NCBI RefSeq assembly: GCF_900157365.1
Contig: NZ_FUEZ01000004.1
Coordinates: 3,564,966-3,628,965, forward strand
Source: Mycobacterium numidiamassiliense
Lineage (GTDB): Bacteria > Actinomycetota > Actinomycetes > Mycobacteriales > Mycobacteriaceae
Length of the DNA: 64,000 bases
Direction of reading: 5' to 3'
In this document: in pieces, positions 49,645 through 59,036 of the stretch
Layout: every line of letters begins with the position of its first letter
Position numbering within the stretch: the first letter of the stretch is position 1
Notes under the pieces: generated by a model
Database searches by the model: none
What the model was told of the DNA's origin: nothing
The model's input: the letters and a program-made list of their open reading frames with translations, nothing else
Made by a program: the position numbers and the translations under genes

Positions 49645-50148
49645 TCAATCGGCCAACTGCAACGGTCCGATATAGGTGCCGGGGTGTGTCGCGCCGTCCT
49701 GCCGCAATACGGCGATGCCGCCGGGGATCCACGGGGTCTCTAGCTGTGTCGTGGCGTCGGGTGGGGTCACCACGATCGTGCGGGGAACCCAGCCGTCGGG
49801 GGTTGGCAAGAAGGTCAGGCGGCTGCTGGCCGACGCTCGCGGAGCAAGGGTGAGGGGCCGCGGATCGCCGATCTGTCGGGGCAGGCTGTAGGTGGGCCCA
49901 TCGGGACCGACGAGATCGACACCGGGATAGCCCTGCAGCGTGCAGGACTGCGCCGAGATGTTCGTCAAAATGACGGCAAAATGAATCTGGGTATTATCGC
50001 CCGGCGCTCCATACGGACCGGTGCTCAAGCTCAATGAATCGGATCCGCACCCAGGCGCGGCGGCAGCGGTCGTATTCAGTGCCGCCGGCATGACGAGCGC
50101 AGACGCAACGGCCGCACTGGCCGCCCAAATATGGAGTCTCTGACTCAT
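49645..50148 (-). CDS. DUF4232 secreted protein
   Basis: A protein of 167 residues from MSQRLHIWAASAAVASALVM. The signal peptide ends near AAA at about 32. The mature part has two cysteines (PGCGSD, SCTLQGYPGVDLVG) and the LSLSTGPYGAPGDNTQIHFAVILTNIS block of DUF4232. These small exported beta-sandwich proteins are common in actinobacteria and of unknown function. A start 27 codons upstream is in frame but would precede the signal peptide with a charged stretch. Confidence 0.82.
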   Translation of the reverse strand: MSQRLHIWAASAAVASALVMPAALNTTAAAAPGCGSDSLSLSTGPYGAPGDNTQIHFAVILTNISAQSCTLQGYPGVDLVGPDGPTYSLPRQIGDPRPLTLAPRASASSRLTFLPTPDGWVPRTIVVTPPDATTQLETPWIPGGIAVLRQDGATHPGTYIGPLQLAD

Positions 50149-50689
50149 CAAGTTGCCTGCCCGTCTTCGAAATCTCAGCCGCCGAGGAGAGCGCTCAACG
50201 CCATCAGCATAGGTCGCTTGACCGTCCACGGGTTTCGTGGTGCTGGCGAGATCCTGACCGTCGGGCTTGTTACCTGACCACGCCCGCGCAGCAACGAGTC
50301 GGATTGTCCTGGAGCGGATCCGCCGAAATTGGGCAGCGATCTGCCCCCAGCGACGCCAAAATTAAATTTACTCTTCGGATTTCGCAAACACATGAGGGAT
50401 TGCAGCGGTTTGCCGGACGGAAGTGTGCTCGCGCCGAAAGGGCGCGCGACCTGCATGACGTCTCGTGCACCGGCATAGCTGCTCAGTACAACGCGCACCG
50501 AGGGCGGATCGCCCGTAGTCCAGTCACCTCGGCAGGCCGCCATCGTCGACCAGCGCGCACTCAACCGGTTTCAGGATGCGCCGATAGCAAGCTTGGTGGT
50601 CACCGGACCGTGATCACCCTTGCGTTACGAACCGATATCAAGGTCACTGACATGGTGGGATTCGGGAGTCCCGCGGGTAGGCACTGGCC
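50149..50689. other. Intergenic, no supported gene
   Basis: About 540 bases with only weak open frames, including a 129-codon one on the minus strand without family features. AT content rises near 50360-50400. The promoter of the following secreted repeat protein should lie at its right end. Confidence 0.35.
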
Positions 50690-51007
50690 GTGAAAAACAT
50701 TGCCCGCATTGCAGTATCGGCATTCATCATCTATTCGGGCTTGGGCCTTCTCGGCGTGGGAGGCGCCACCGTGGCCCAGGCTCAACCCGGACCGTTCCCC
50801 CAATGGTGCCCCGGCGACTTCTGGGACCCAGTTTGGGGTTTCAACCCGGACGGTTTCCACTGTCATGACGGTCCCGGCTGGGATCACGGCGGCCCGGACG
50901 GCTGGAATCACGGCGGCCCCGGCTGGCACGACGATGGCCGCGGCCCCGGTTGGCATGACGATGGCCGCGGCCCCGGTTGGCATGACGATGGCCGCGACCG
51001 GCGATAA
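50690..51007 (+). CDS. Secreted Gly/His/Asp/Trp-repeat protein
   Basis: A protein of 105 residues with a GTG start (VKNIARIAVSAFIIYSGLG) and a signal peptide cleaved near AQA at 31. The mature N-terminal part is Trp/Phe/Pro-rich (FPQWCPGDFWDPVWGFNPDG, with two cysteines). The C-terminal half consists of WDHGGPDG, WNHGGPG, then three copies of GPGWHDDGR. The dense His and Asp suggest metal binding at the surface; no family assigned. A strong terminator hairpin follows. Confidence 0.78.
   Translation: MKNIARIAVSAFIIYSGLGLLGVGGATVAQAQPGPFPQWCPGDFWDPVWGFNPDGFHCHDGPGWDHGGPDGWNHGGPGWHDDGRGPGWHDDGRGPGWHDDGRDRR
50914..50994 (+). repeat. 27-bp tandem repeat, three copies
   Basis: Three in-frame 27-base units at 50914-50940, 50941-50967 and 50968-50994 encode GPGWHDDGR. 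Units 2 and 3 are identical and unit 1 differs by two C/T changes, so the last duplication looks recent. Confidence 0.95.
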
Positions 51008-51020
51008 GCAGAAACTTCTG

Positions 51021-51063
51021 GCGATTCGGGGCTGCGCAGGGAGGTGCGCAGCCCCGTAATCGC
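51021..51063 (+). terminator. Strong hairpin terminator
   Basis: A perfect 12-bp stem (51027-51038 with 51045-51056, CGGGGCTGCGCA against TGCGCAGCCCCG) around a six-base loop GGGAGG is extended by six more pairs (GCGATT/AATCGC) across a one-base bulge. It starts 14 bases after the repeat-protein stop. There is no T-run. Confidence 0.85.
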
Positions 51064-51205
51064 AAGGTGCACAGCCATATTGGAGCCCTGGCGTTGAGGA
51101 CGTCCACGAGGACCCTTCGCCTTCGTCCCGGCGCGGAGTACGGATCGCCGCTCTGTCGCGGCAGGCCCTGGGGCGACCCCGTCCAGCCCGCGCTAATTTG
51201 GAGTG

Positions 51206-51550
51206 ATGCGCTACCAAGTGACCGATGCCGACACCGCTGCGCAAGTTGGCAGCGGTGATGTGCCAGTGCTCGCGACCCCACGACTAATCGCATGGCTAGA
51301 AGCGGCAACGGTGCAAGCCGCTGCCCGGTTCACTGGCCCTGGCCAGACGACCGTTGGGACGGCAGTGCGCATCGAGCACCGACGCGCGACCCACGTAGGC
51401 GGCGCCGTGGAGGTCACTGCCGAGCCGTCGCCGCTCGATGGGCGGCGTCTCACTTTCCAGGTGGAGGCGACTGACGATTCGGGACAGCTCGTCGCCCGCG
51501 GCGAAATCGATCGCGTAATCGTTGACCGGCAAAAGTTCCTCGCTCGATAA
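51206..51550 (+). CDS. Hotdog thioesterase-family protein
   Basis: A protein of 114 residues (MRYQVTDADTAAQVGSGDVPVL). The PRLIAWLEAATVQAA helix, GQTTVGTAVRIEHRRAT and GGAVEVTAEPSPLDGRRLTFQVEA strands match the FlK-like hotdog thioesterase group. The usual catalytic Thr/Glu/His set is not fully assignable: Glu at LEAA is present and a His lies in IEHRRATH. It may hydrolyse small acyl-CoA esters. Confidence 0.78.
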   Translation: MRYQVTDADTAAQVGSGDVPVLATPRLIAWLEAATVQAAARFTGPGQTTVGTAVRIEHRRATHVGGAVEVTAEPSPLDGRRLTFQVEATDDSGQLVARGEIDRVIVDRQKFLAR

Positions 51551-51641
51551 ATCAAATCTATTATCTGGCAACGCCTTACGGCCGAGACGTCGAAGTCTTT
51601 TCGGTGCGGTCCGCAATCGGCGGCGGGCGCTGTGCCGGATG

Positions 51642-54578
51642 CTACGCCTGCGGATCCGGCGGGGCCGCCCGCGGCGGGTGGTACAAGAGCGCCCGAACCA
51701 GCGGGCGCGGGCCGACTGACCGAAGCATCTGGCTGGCCGGGCGGACCCGTACCCGCTTCGGCCACCAGAACCAGCGTCCCATCACCGTCATGATCGACGG
51801 CGTGATGAGCGATCGGACGACGAAAGTGTCGAACAACAGGCCGATCCCGATCGTGGTGCCGAACTGACCGATCGCCCGGAGATCGCTGGTGATCATCGTG
51901 CCCATGGTGACGGCGAACACCACACCGGCGGCGGTCACCACCGGGCCGGTAACACCCATGCCGCGGATGAGTCCAGTTTTCAGGCCGGCACCGATCTCTT
52001 CCTCGATCCGGGACACGAGCATCAGGTTGTAATCCGACCCCACCGCCAAGAGCACGATCAGCGCGAATTCGGTTGCCACCCAGTGCAACTGGAAGTTAAG
52101 AAGGTGCTGCCAGATCAGTGTCGAGAACCCGAAGGCAGCCCCCAGCGACATCACGATCGTGCCGACGATGACGCCCGCAGCGACCAAAGCCCGGGTGACG
52201 ACCACCATGATGATGAAGATGAGCACGATCGAGGCCACCCCAGCGATCATCAGGTCGTACTTAGCGCCGTTGGCGATGTCGTAAAACGTCGCCGCGGTGC
52301 CGCCGAGGTAGATGTCGGCGTTCTGCAGCGAGGTGAGTTTCAGCGCCTCCTTGGCCGCTTGGCGCTCCTGATTGACGGACGCGATTCCCTCCGTCGTCGC
52401 CGGATCCACTGCGTGAGTGACGATGAAGCGAGCAGCCTTGCCGTCCGGCGACACCATCAAGCTCAACCCCAGCTGGAAGTCCGGATTCTGGAAGATCTCG
52501 GGCGGCAGGTAGAAAAGGCTCTCCACCTGAGAGTCGTTGAAGGACTTGCCCATCACGGCGTTCGTGTCGGTGAGCCGGTCGAACTGATCGATCAGGCTGT
52601 CGAACGTGCTGTAGATGGTCAGGGTCGTATCGCGGATCGACTTCGAGACAGCGATATTCTCAGGAATAATCGCCAGCAGTTCGCGCGTGGCTCTAGCCGT
52701 GTCGCCGAGGTCTTTCGTGAGTTTGTGGAACTGCTCGGCGAGCTTATCGAACCCGTCCAGGGCGTCGAACAGGCTTCGTAGCGACCAGCAGATCGGGATG
52801 TCGTAGCAGTGCTTCTCCCAATAGAAGTAACTGCGAATCGGTCTCCAGAAGTCGTCGAAATCAGCGATGTGGTCCCGGATTTCATCCGTGATCGCCGCCG
52901 TGTCGCCCGTGGTTTTCGAGCTGTCGTCCGCCGCGTTCGCGAGATCCTGGGTCACCTTGTACTGGCGCTCCAACAGGTCGATTTGAGTGTCGAGGAAACC
53001 GGTGATCTTCTTGATGTCGCCGACACGGGCCCTCAGGTAATTGAGGTTGTCCCGGATCGGCGCGGTCTGCACGCTGAGCTGGAACGGGATGGATCCGTCC
53101 TGAATTGGCGGGCCAAGTGGCCTGGTGATGCTCTGCACCCGTTCGATGCCGGGCACCCGGAAGATGGCTCCGGCAATCTTGTCCAGGACCAGCATGTCGG
53201 TGGGATTGCGCAGATCGTGGTCCGATTCGATCATCAGCAGGTCCGGGTTCAAACGGGCCTGCGTGAAGTGTTGATCGGCCGCGGTGTACGCCTTAACTGA
53301 GGACGCACTCTGGGGTAGGTAGTACAGGTCGTTGTAGCGCGGGTTGAAGCCCATCAATCCCAGGGCGCCGACAATCGCCAGGATAACGGAGGTAGCGAGG
53401 ATGGGTGCCGGCCACCGCACGATGGCCGTCGCCAGGCGGCGCCACCGGGTGTAGTTGAACTTTCGCTTCGGATCGAAGAGACCGAAGCCGCTCGCGAAGA
53501 CGATCAGCGCCGGTGTCAGGGTCACCCCGGCGGCCACCACCACCAGCAGACCGATTGCGCACGGAAACGCCAGCGAACTGAAGTAGGGCAGCCGAGTGAA
53601 ATGCAGACAGGCCAGCGCCCCGACGATCGTCAAACCCGAGCCCAGCACCACCTTGGTAACCCCGGCGAAGGTGTCGTAGTAGGCGGCTTCGCGGTCCAGT
53701 CCCCGCTCGCGGCCCTCCTGGTAGCGGCCCACCATGAATATCGCGTAGTCGGTCCCGGCCGCGATGGCCAGCGCCGTCAGCAAGTTGACGGCAAAGGTCG
53801 ACAACCCCATGATGCCGGTGTCGCCCAGCAGCGCTACCACGCCTCGGCCGGTCGCCAGTCCGACGAACAGAATCACCATCGTCAGCAGCACAGTGCCGAT
53901 GGACCGATAGACGAACATCAGCATGATCGCGATGATGATGACGGTGATGATCGTCATCTTGAACAGGCTCGCGTTCCCGACAACGATCGTGTCGTCGGTC
54001 AGGGCCCCCTGACCCGCGACGTAGGCCTTCACCCCCGGCGGCGGCTTCGAGTCCGCGACGATCTGGCGAACCGAGTCAACCGACTTGTCGCCGACTGCGC
54101 CGCCCTGGTCGCCGCGTAGGTTGACCTGGACGTAGGCGGACTTGTGGTCATAGCTCTCGACACCCGAGGCCGTAAACCGCTGCCCCCAGAAGTCGAGCGC
54201 ATGCTCGACGTGTTTGGTGTCCTGCCTCAGCTTCTTGACCAGATCGCTGTAGTACTGGTGAGCGTCCGGGCCGAGTGGTTTGTCACCGACAAGGGTCACC
54301 AGGACGAGGTTGTCGGAGTCGTACTCGTTGAATTTCTGTCCGATGTGCTTCATCCCGGTCACCGAAGGCGCGTCGGATGGCGAGAGCGGCACCGAGACGT
54401 CCTCGGCAACCGCTTCCAACTGTGGAACGAAGACGTTGACGCCGACCGCGATCAGCAGCCAGATCACGACGATCGGCAGCGCCAGGACGCGGATGGTGCG
54501 GGCGATCCGCGGTTTGCGCTCAACTTCGGTGCGCGGCGCGACGGGGATTTCGTCCGTGTCGCTCGTGTTGTCGGTCAC
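51642..54578 (-). CDS. MmpL family RND transporter A
   Basis: A protein of 978 residues with the MmpL plan: helix 1 near 30, a large periplasmic domain, helices around 205-400 with GTDYAIF as a proton-relay motif, a second periplasmic domain (HCYDIPICW, two cysteines) and a final helix group with GSDYNLMLV. It ends in a basic tail. It exports envelope lipids or siderophores in mycobacteria and acts together with an MmpS. The ATG overlaps the mmpS stop by four bases (ATGA). Cargo is unknown; the MmpL4/MmpL5 branch is the closest in appearance. Confidence 0.93.
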   Translation of the reverse strand: MTDNTSDTDEIPVAPRTEVERKPRIARTIRVLALPIVVIWLLIAVGVNVFVPQLEAVAEDVSVPLSPSDAPSVTGMKHIGQKFNEYDSDNLVLVTLVGDKPLGPDAHQYYSDLVKKLRQDTKHVEHALDFWGQRFTASGVESYDHKSAYVQVNLRGDQGGAVGDKSVDSVRQIVADSKPPPGVKAYVAGQGALTDDTIVVGNASLFKMTIITVIIIAIMLMFVYRSIGTVLLTMVILFVGLATGRGVVALLGDTGIMGLSTFAVNLLTALAIAAGTDYAIFMVGRYQEGRERGLDREAAYYDTFAGVTKVVLGSGLTIVGALACLHFTRLPYFSSLAFPCAIGLLVVVAAGVTLTPALIVFASGFGLFDPKRKFNYTRWRRLATAIVRWPAPILATSVILAIVGALGLMGFNPRYNDLYYLPQSASSVKAYTAADQHFTQARLNPDLLMIESDHDLRNPTDMLVLDKIAGAIFRVPGIERVQSITRPLGPPIQDGSIPFQLSVQTAPIRDNLNYLRARVGDIKKITGFLDTQIDLLERQYKVTQDLANAADDSSKTTGDTAAITDEIRDHIADFDDFWRPIRSYFYWEKHCYDIPICWSLRSLFDALDGFDKLAEQFHKLTKDLGDTARATRELLAIIPENIAVSKSIRDTTLTIYSTFDSLIDQFDRLTDTNAVMGKSFNDSQVESLFYLPPEIFQNPDFQLGLSLMVSPDGKAARFIVTHAVDPATTEGIASVNQERQAAKEALKLTSLQNADIYLGGTAATFYDIANGAKYDLMIAGVASIVLIFIIMVVVTRALVAAGVIVGTIVMSLGAAFGFSTLIWQHLLNFQLHWVATEFALIVLLAVGSDYNLMLVSRIEEEIGAGLKTGLIRGMGVTGPVVTAAGVVFAVTMGTMITSDLRAIGQFGTTIGIGLLFDTFVVRSLITPSIMTVMGRWFWWPKRVRVRPASQMLRSVGPRPLVRALLYHPPRAAPPDPQA

Positions 54579-55000
54579 GCGGATTTGTCCAAGCAGGAGA
54601 CCTGCGCGTCACGCGTGTTGACCTGTTGTTGATCGACCAATTTGCCGTCGACGGTGATCCGGCAGCCGATCGAGGGGCCATCACCTTGGGCGACGACGTA
54701 GGCGAAGATGCCGGGCATCTCGGCGACGATCGTCGTCGACCACGGCAACGTGGTGAAGTTGGCCTTCTGCGGTAGGGACTCCGCATCCATCCAGTTGACG
54801 ACGCCGGTCGTCCCGGGCGGTCCCAGGATTTCGTAGATGGCGGTCTTGGCCGCGTATGGCGGGGTCGCATCGCGGGGATCGGGCTTGGGCAGGCCGGGTC
54901 CTGGGAAGACGCCGTTGAGTCGCCCCACTGCGACGCCGCCGACGATCAGTGCCACGACCACGACCAGCAGAACCCATGTCCGCTTGAGAAGCCTCAACAC
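54575..55000 (-). CDS. MmpS family membrane accessory protein A
   Basis: A protein of 141 residues: one N-terminal helix (TWVLLVVVVALIVGGVAVG), then a beta-rich periplasmic domain with YEILGPPGTTGVVNWMD, LPWSTTIVAEMP and the ending VSCLDKSA. MmpS proteins stabilise or couple MmpL exporters. It is translationally coupled to the MmpL gene downstream. Confidence 0.92.
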   Translation of the reverse strand: MLRLLKRTWVLLVVVVALIVGGVAVGRLNGVFPGPGLPKPDPRDATPPYAAKTAIYEILGPPGTTGVVNWMDAESLPQKANFTTLPWSTTIVAEMPGIFAYVVAQGDGPSIGCRITVDGKLVDQQQVNTRDAQVSCLDKSA

Positions 55001-55590
55001 CGTGCCCCCCGATCAGGAATGCCCGACGGGCTGATATTAAGACATTTCGTCACGTCCGCCACCGCTAGCCGAACGCCATCGCTGCCGAGTTAATTCCTCC
55101 GGTGCGCCGTCGCGTCGGAGCTGCGCCGCCGTCGTCCCAGCCGCAGCCGCGCCGCTCGCTGCGCTCCACTCAATCAGTTTGCTGGCGATGACGGACGCCA
55201 GGGCGGGCCACTCCCGTGCGGGCAGCGCAAAGCGACGCTCAACAGAGCGATACGCGTGACCGTCTTGCAGCGGAAAGGCCTCCGGAGAGGGCTGTTGCGG
55301 CGGAGGCATGGAAACGCTATGCGCTACAATCGATTTCGCTGCGAGGCGCTAGTCTTCTGTCCGCTGACCTGTTGCCCGTCGATCTCATTGGAAATGAACG
55401 CGCGGTCATGTCGACCCGCGACGATAGCGAGAATCGATGTCGGCTGATTTAGTTTCAGAAAACAATTAATTCGCTGTCGCAAACAACGTTTCTTTTGAAT
55501 TGCACGCCACCTGCTTTGCGAGACGTCGATTGTTCGCCGTCGACCTGAAACCAGCAGCCTTTTCGGGCCATGGCGCGTACCCTGACCTGC
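55001..55590. other. Intergenic between mmpS and the zinc-ribbon gene
   Basis: About 590 bases. A 90-codon frame on the minus strand (55037-55309) has Ala-rich sequence but no recognisable family, so I do not call it. The stretch 55440-55520 is AT-rich. It presumably holds the mmpS-mmpL promoter; no regulator gene of the usual TetR/MarR type is seen. Confidence 0.4.
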
Positions 55591-55809
55591 ATGGCTACCA
55601 AGACCAAGGTCAAGACTTGCGTACATTGCGGCCACACGTTCGACCCGAACGACCGATGGCGTGACCTGTCCGATCCAGACTGGCTTCCGGCCGCATCAGC
55701 ATATTGTTCGCATGATTGCAGTGACCGATACCATTGCGAAATGGGACACTGCTGCTCGACCCAGGTGAAAAAGAAGGCTCAGCGCGAAGCCACCAAGGCG
55801 GCGCGATAA
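55591..55809 (+). CDS. Small cysteine-rich zinc-ribbon-like protein
   Basis: A protein of 72 residues (MATKTKVKTCVHCGHTFDPN). A CxxC pair is followed by YCSHDCSDRYHC and GHCCS, enough cysteines and histidines for one or two zinc sites, and a Lys/Arg-rich helical end (KKKAQREATKAAR). Possibly nucleic-acid binding. A start seven codons earlier is in frame. Confidence 0.72.
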   Translation: MATKTKVKTCVHCGHTFDPNDRWRDLSDPDWLPAASAYCSHDCSDRYHCEMGHCCSTQVKKKAQREATKAAR

Positions 55810-56253
55810 TGCGCGCTTCCACCAGATAATGGACTCGCCACTTTCTGCAACGAATTGGCTATTTGAAGCGTAACTCCACCACGTGGGACCTTAAGAATAT
55901 ATACGCGGGCGCGATATTCGCGACCATCGCGGTTTATGACTCGAACGCGGCGCGGTTCGCTTGTACGAACTCTTTGATGGTGGTGGGGCGACCCGCCCAC
56001 CGAATCCGCGGAACCCAAAGGTACGCGGCCAGATTGACCGACGGCAACGAACCGGCTTCGGGGACAGTGCCCTGCGATACTACGGTCGTGACCCCAGCGG
56101 GGCCCGGTGTCGGCCGAGGCGTGTCTTCTCGACAGGCTGACCCTATGTACCGGAGCAAAAGGCAGCCTCCGTACTCGGGTGGTGATGATTCGCTTTGGCA
56201 AGTACAACGACGTTGGCGCCGGCGAAAACGGACTCCCCAGTTTCCGAGGGGCG
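55810..56253. other. Intergenic, no supported gene
   Basis: About 440 bases. Open frames on both strands overlap each other without family features. The upstream start of the permease frame (56107) lies here but is not favoured. Confidence 0.35.
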
Positions 56254-57777
56254 ATGGGGAGTAAGGCCTCCTCTGCGCCGACAACCAGTGTGATGACCGC
56301 CGGAAAGGGACTGAGGCCGGGCACCGTCAGCCTGGTCGGGAGCGTCGTCATCGCGGTCTCGTCGGTCGCGCCCGCCTACAGTCTCGCGGCGGTGCTGGCT
56401 GGCATGGTGGCGGCGGTGGGCACCAAGGCGCCCGCGCTATTTGTCATCGGGTTTGTGCCGATGATGCTGACCGCCTTCGCGTTTCGGGAACTTGCCAGCG
56501 AAACCCCGGACTGCGGATCGGCTTTCACATGGGCCACGCGCGCGTTCGGTCCGTGGGTTGGCTGGCTGGCCGGCTGGGCCTCGGTGGTCGCTGCGACCGT
56601 CGCCGTCGGCAATGGCGCACAGGTCGCGGCGATCTACTTGCTGAAGGCCCTGCACCTGAACGCATTGGCGAATTCGATGGCCGCTCAGGTCGCGGTGGGC
56701 GGGCTGGCCGTCATCGGCCTGCTAGTGCTGTGTCTGCGGGGAATCGAGGTCACCGAGCGCACACAGGCTGTGCTGGTCGCGTTGCAATTCGTGATGCTGG
56801 CACTGGTCAGCGTGATCGCGTTGGTCAAGGTGTGCGGCCATCATGCGGGTCCACAGGCGGTGATGCCACGGTGGGACTGGCTGTTTCCGGCGGGGCTATC
56901 CGCTGCGGCCGTGGCCCACGGCGCCATCCTGTGCTTCTTCGCATACTGGGGATGGGATGCATGCCTGGCAATATCCGAGGAGACCAAGCAGCCACACAAG
57001 AACCCGGGCAGGGCCGCCGTGCTGGCTACGATCCTCATGCTTGGCACCTACGTGCTGGTGAGCTTTGCGATTCAAGCCTTCGCCGGGTTCGGCATAACCG
57101 GCATCGGCCTCAACAATCCGCAGAACGCGAACGACGCCCTCAGCATTCTGGGAGATCCCGTGGCCGGTAGGGGGCTGGCCGTTGTGCTGCTGCTCGCGAT
57201 CAGTTCGTCCTCATTGGCGTCGGTGATGACGAGTCTGGTCAAAACCGCGCGGGGTGTGCTGGCCATGGCGGTCTACAGGGCCCTACCGCAGCGCTTCGCG
57301 CGGGTGCACCCGCAGCACCGAACGCCTGGGTTCGCCGTCCTCACGATCGGTATCGGCGGCTTCACGCTCTATCTTGTGATGACGCTGGTCAGCCAGAATT
57401 CGTTGACGGACATGGTGGCGTCGCTGGGGCTGGCCGTCACCTTCTACTACGCCACCGCGGCGTATGCGTGCGTGTGGACCTATCGGCGCACGCTGAGGCG
57501 ATCGGCGCGCAACTTCTGGCTGCGCGGCGCCTTCCCGTTGATCGGCGCGGTGGCGATGACGTGGGCGTTCGTGCAGAGTGCCATCGATATGTACGCGCCG
57601 GACTACGGCAAAACCCACTTTGGCCCGGTCGGTGGCGTATTCGTCCTTGGCATGGGCCTGCTGCTTCTTGGCATCCCGGTCGCGGCGCTGAGCGCACTCG
57701 GTAGCCGGGACTTCTTTCGCGGCAAGACCCTCAACGCGGGGACCGAAATCGTTGTGCCTGATTCTGTCGCCCGCTGA
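56254..57777 (+). CDS. APC-superfamily amino acid permease
   Basis: About 507 residues from MGSKASSAPTTSVM, with GAGGGG upstream; an ATG thirteen codons later (MTAGKGLRPGTVSLVG) is also plausible. About twelve membrane segments. The first helix block VSLVGSVVIAVSSVAPAYSLAAVLAG and the EVTERTQAVLVALQFVML, FFAYWGWDACLAISEETKQP blocks are typical of APC-family permeases. An inner-membrane importer of amino acids or amines is likely; no metabolic partner is adjacent. Confidence 0.85.
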   Translation: MGSKASSAPTTSVMTAGKGLRPGTVSLVGSVVIAVSSVAPAYSLAAVLAGMVAAVGTKAPALFVIGFVPMMLTAFAFRELASETPDCGSAFTWATRAFGPWVGWLAGWASVVAATVAVGNGAQVAAIYLLKALHLNALANSMAAQVAVGGLAVIGLLVLCLRGIEVTERTQAVLVALQFVMLALVSVIALVKVCGHHAGPQAVMPRWDWLFPAGLSAAAVAHGAILCFFAYWGWDACLAISEETKQPHKNPGRAAVLATILMLGTYVLVSFAIQAFAGFGITGIGLNNPQNANDALSILGDPVAGRGLAVVLLLAISSSSLASVMTSLVKTARGVLAMAVYRALPQRFARVHPQHRTPGFAVLTIGIGGFTLYLVMTLVSQNSLTDMVASLGLAVTFYYATAAYACVWTYRRTLRRSARNFWLRGAFPLIGAVAMTWAFVQSAIDMYAPDYGKTHFGPVGGVFVLGMGLLLLGIPVAALSALGSRDFFRGKTLNAGTEIVVPDSVAR

Positions 57778-57857
57778 ACAGTGCTGAGCTACAACATGAT
57801 TCGACGGACATCACAAGTGACGCCGACTTGGGAAGGGCACAATGGCCACCTCCCACC

Positions 57858-57871
57858 GGGAATTTGGCCTC
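57858..57871 (+). promoter_or_regulatory. Candidate DosR-like box
   Basis: GGGAATTTGGCCTC matches 10 of 14 positions of the DosR core GGGACTWWAGTCCC. It sits 116 bases before the start codon of the universal stress gene. A weak match, listed because many mycobacterial universal stress genes belong to the DosR regulon. Confidence 0.3.
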
Positions 57872-57986
57872 CTGCCCGGCGAAGTCAGTTCTCGTAGCGT
57901 CAGCACTGGCACGTAGGTCGTCACGGCGTCCTAGAGGATCGCCGCGTTCGGTCGATGTCGTGACCCACGATCATAGGGAGAGCGAA

Positions 57987-58871
57987 ATGGCCTCAACACG
58001 TCGCGGAATCGTGGTCGGTGTCGACGGATCCGCGTCATCGACCGCGGCCGTGCGGTGGGCAGCGCGCGAAGCGGCGATGCGCCATGTGGGATTGACCCTG
58101 GTCCACAGCGCCACCCCGTTGGTTCCAGGCTCATCCACGGTTACCTGGACGGCGCCCATCCCGGACGATCTCTTGCGTATGCAACGAAAACAGTCCGAGC
58201 AGCTTGTCGACAACGCCGCCCGGACAGCCCGCGACGGCGCCGAGGGCGTGCAGATCCACCGCGAGGTGATTATTTCGGCACCCGTACCCGCGCTGCTCGA
58301 TTTGTCCAAGGGTGCCGAGCTGATCGTGGTGGGCCGCCGCGGTACCGGCCACTTGCCCCGCTTGCAGCTCGGATCGCTCAGTACGGCGATGATTCATCAC
58401 GCACACTGCCCGGTCGCCGTCATCCACGACGAGGCGCCAGCCGAGCATGAACCCGCGTCGTCACCGGTGGTCGTCGGCATCGACGGGTCACCGGCATCGG
58501 AGCTGGCCACCGCGATCGCCTTCGACGAGGCCTCTTGGCGCGCAGTCGAACTGGTAGCAGTGCACGCGTCGATCGACGGCGACCCGTTCGGCATTCATGC
58601 GCTGGAATGGGCGGTGGCCGAACCGCGGGCGCATGAGGCCCTCGCCGAGCGCTTGGCGGGCTGGCAGGAGCGCTACCCCGATGTGCGCGTGCGTCGTGTC
58701 GTCGTTTTGGATCGGCCCGCGCATCACCTGCTCGAACAAGCCGAGACCGCTCAGCTGGTCGTGGTCGGAAGCCACGGCCGCGGCGGATTCGCCGGAATGC
58801 TGCTCGGCTCTGTCAGCACGGCAGTGGTGCACGGGGCCCGCGTACCGGTCATCGTTGCGCGCCAGGGCTAA
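57987..58871 (+). CDS. Universal stress protein, tandem Usp domains
   Basis: A protein of 294 residues (MASTRRGIVVGVDGSASSTAAVRWA) after AGGGAGAGCG. Two Usp domains, about 6-145 and 155-294, each end in an ATP-binding GxxGxG motif: VGRRGTGHLPRLQLGSLS and VGSHGRGGFAGMLLGSVS. Mycobacterial tandem Usps bind ATP and are commonly induced by hypoxia through DosR. The in-frame upstream extension is rejected on ribosome site and composition. Confidence 0.92.
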   Translation: MASTRRGIVVGVDGSASSTAAVRWAAREAAMRHVGLTLVHSATPLVPGSSTVTWTAPIPDDLLRMQRKQSEQLVDNAARTARDGAEGVQIHREVIISAPVPALLDLSKGAELIVVGRRGTGHLPRLQLGSLSTAMIHHAHCPVAVIHDEAPAEHEPASSPVVVGIDGSPASELATAIAFDEASWRAVELVAVHASIDGDPFGIHALEWAVAEPRAHEALAERLAGWQERYPDVRVRRVVVLDRPAHHLLEQAETAQLVVVGSHGRGGFAGMLLGSVSTAVVHGARVPVIVARQG

Positions 58872-59036
58872 CCCCCGCAGCTGCGGTCGTCCAGCGGGTG
58901 ATGCGGCCCGCGCCGACGGGTGTGATGACCAGCGAACGGGTCACGCAGATGCAACCACACTGAGCACATCGCCGAAGTCGCGAGAGCGCCAACGATGTTC
59001 GGGAGATACTCCGCGTTTACTGCCGAACGGCGGCCA

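Noticed and set aside
55037..55309. 90-codon minus-strand frame upstream of mmpS
   Set aside because: Ala-rich, no family features and no clear ribosome site.
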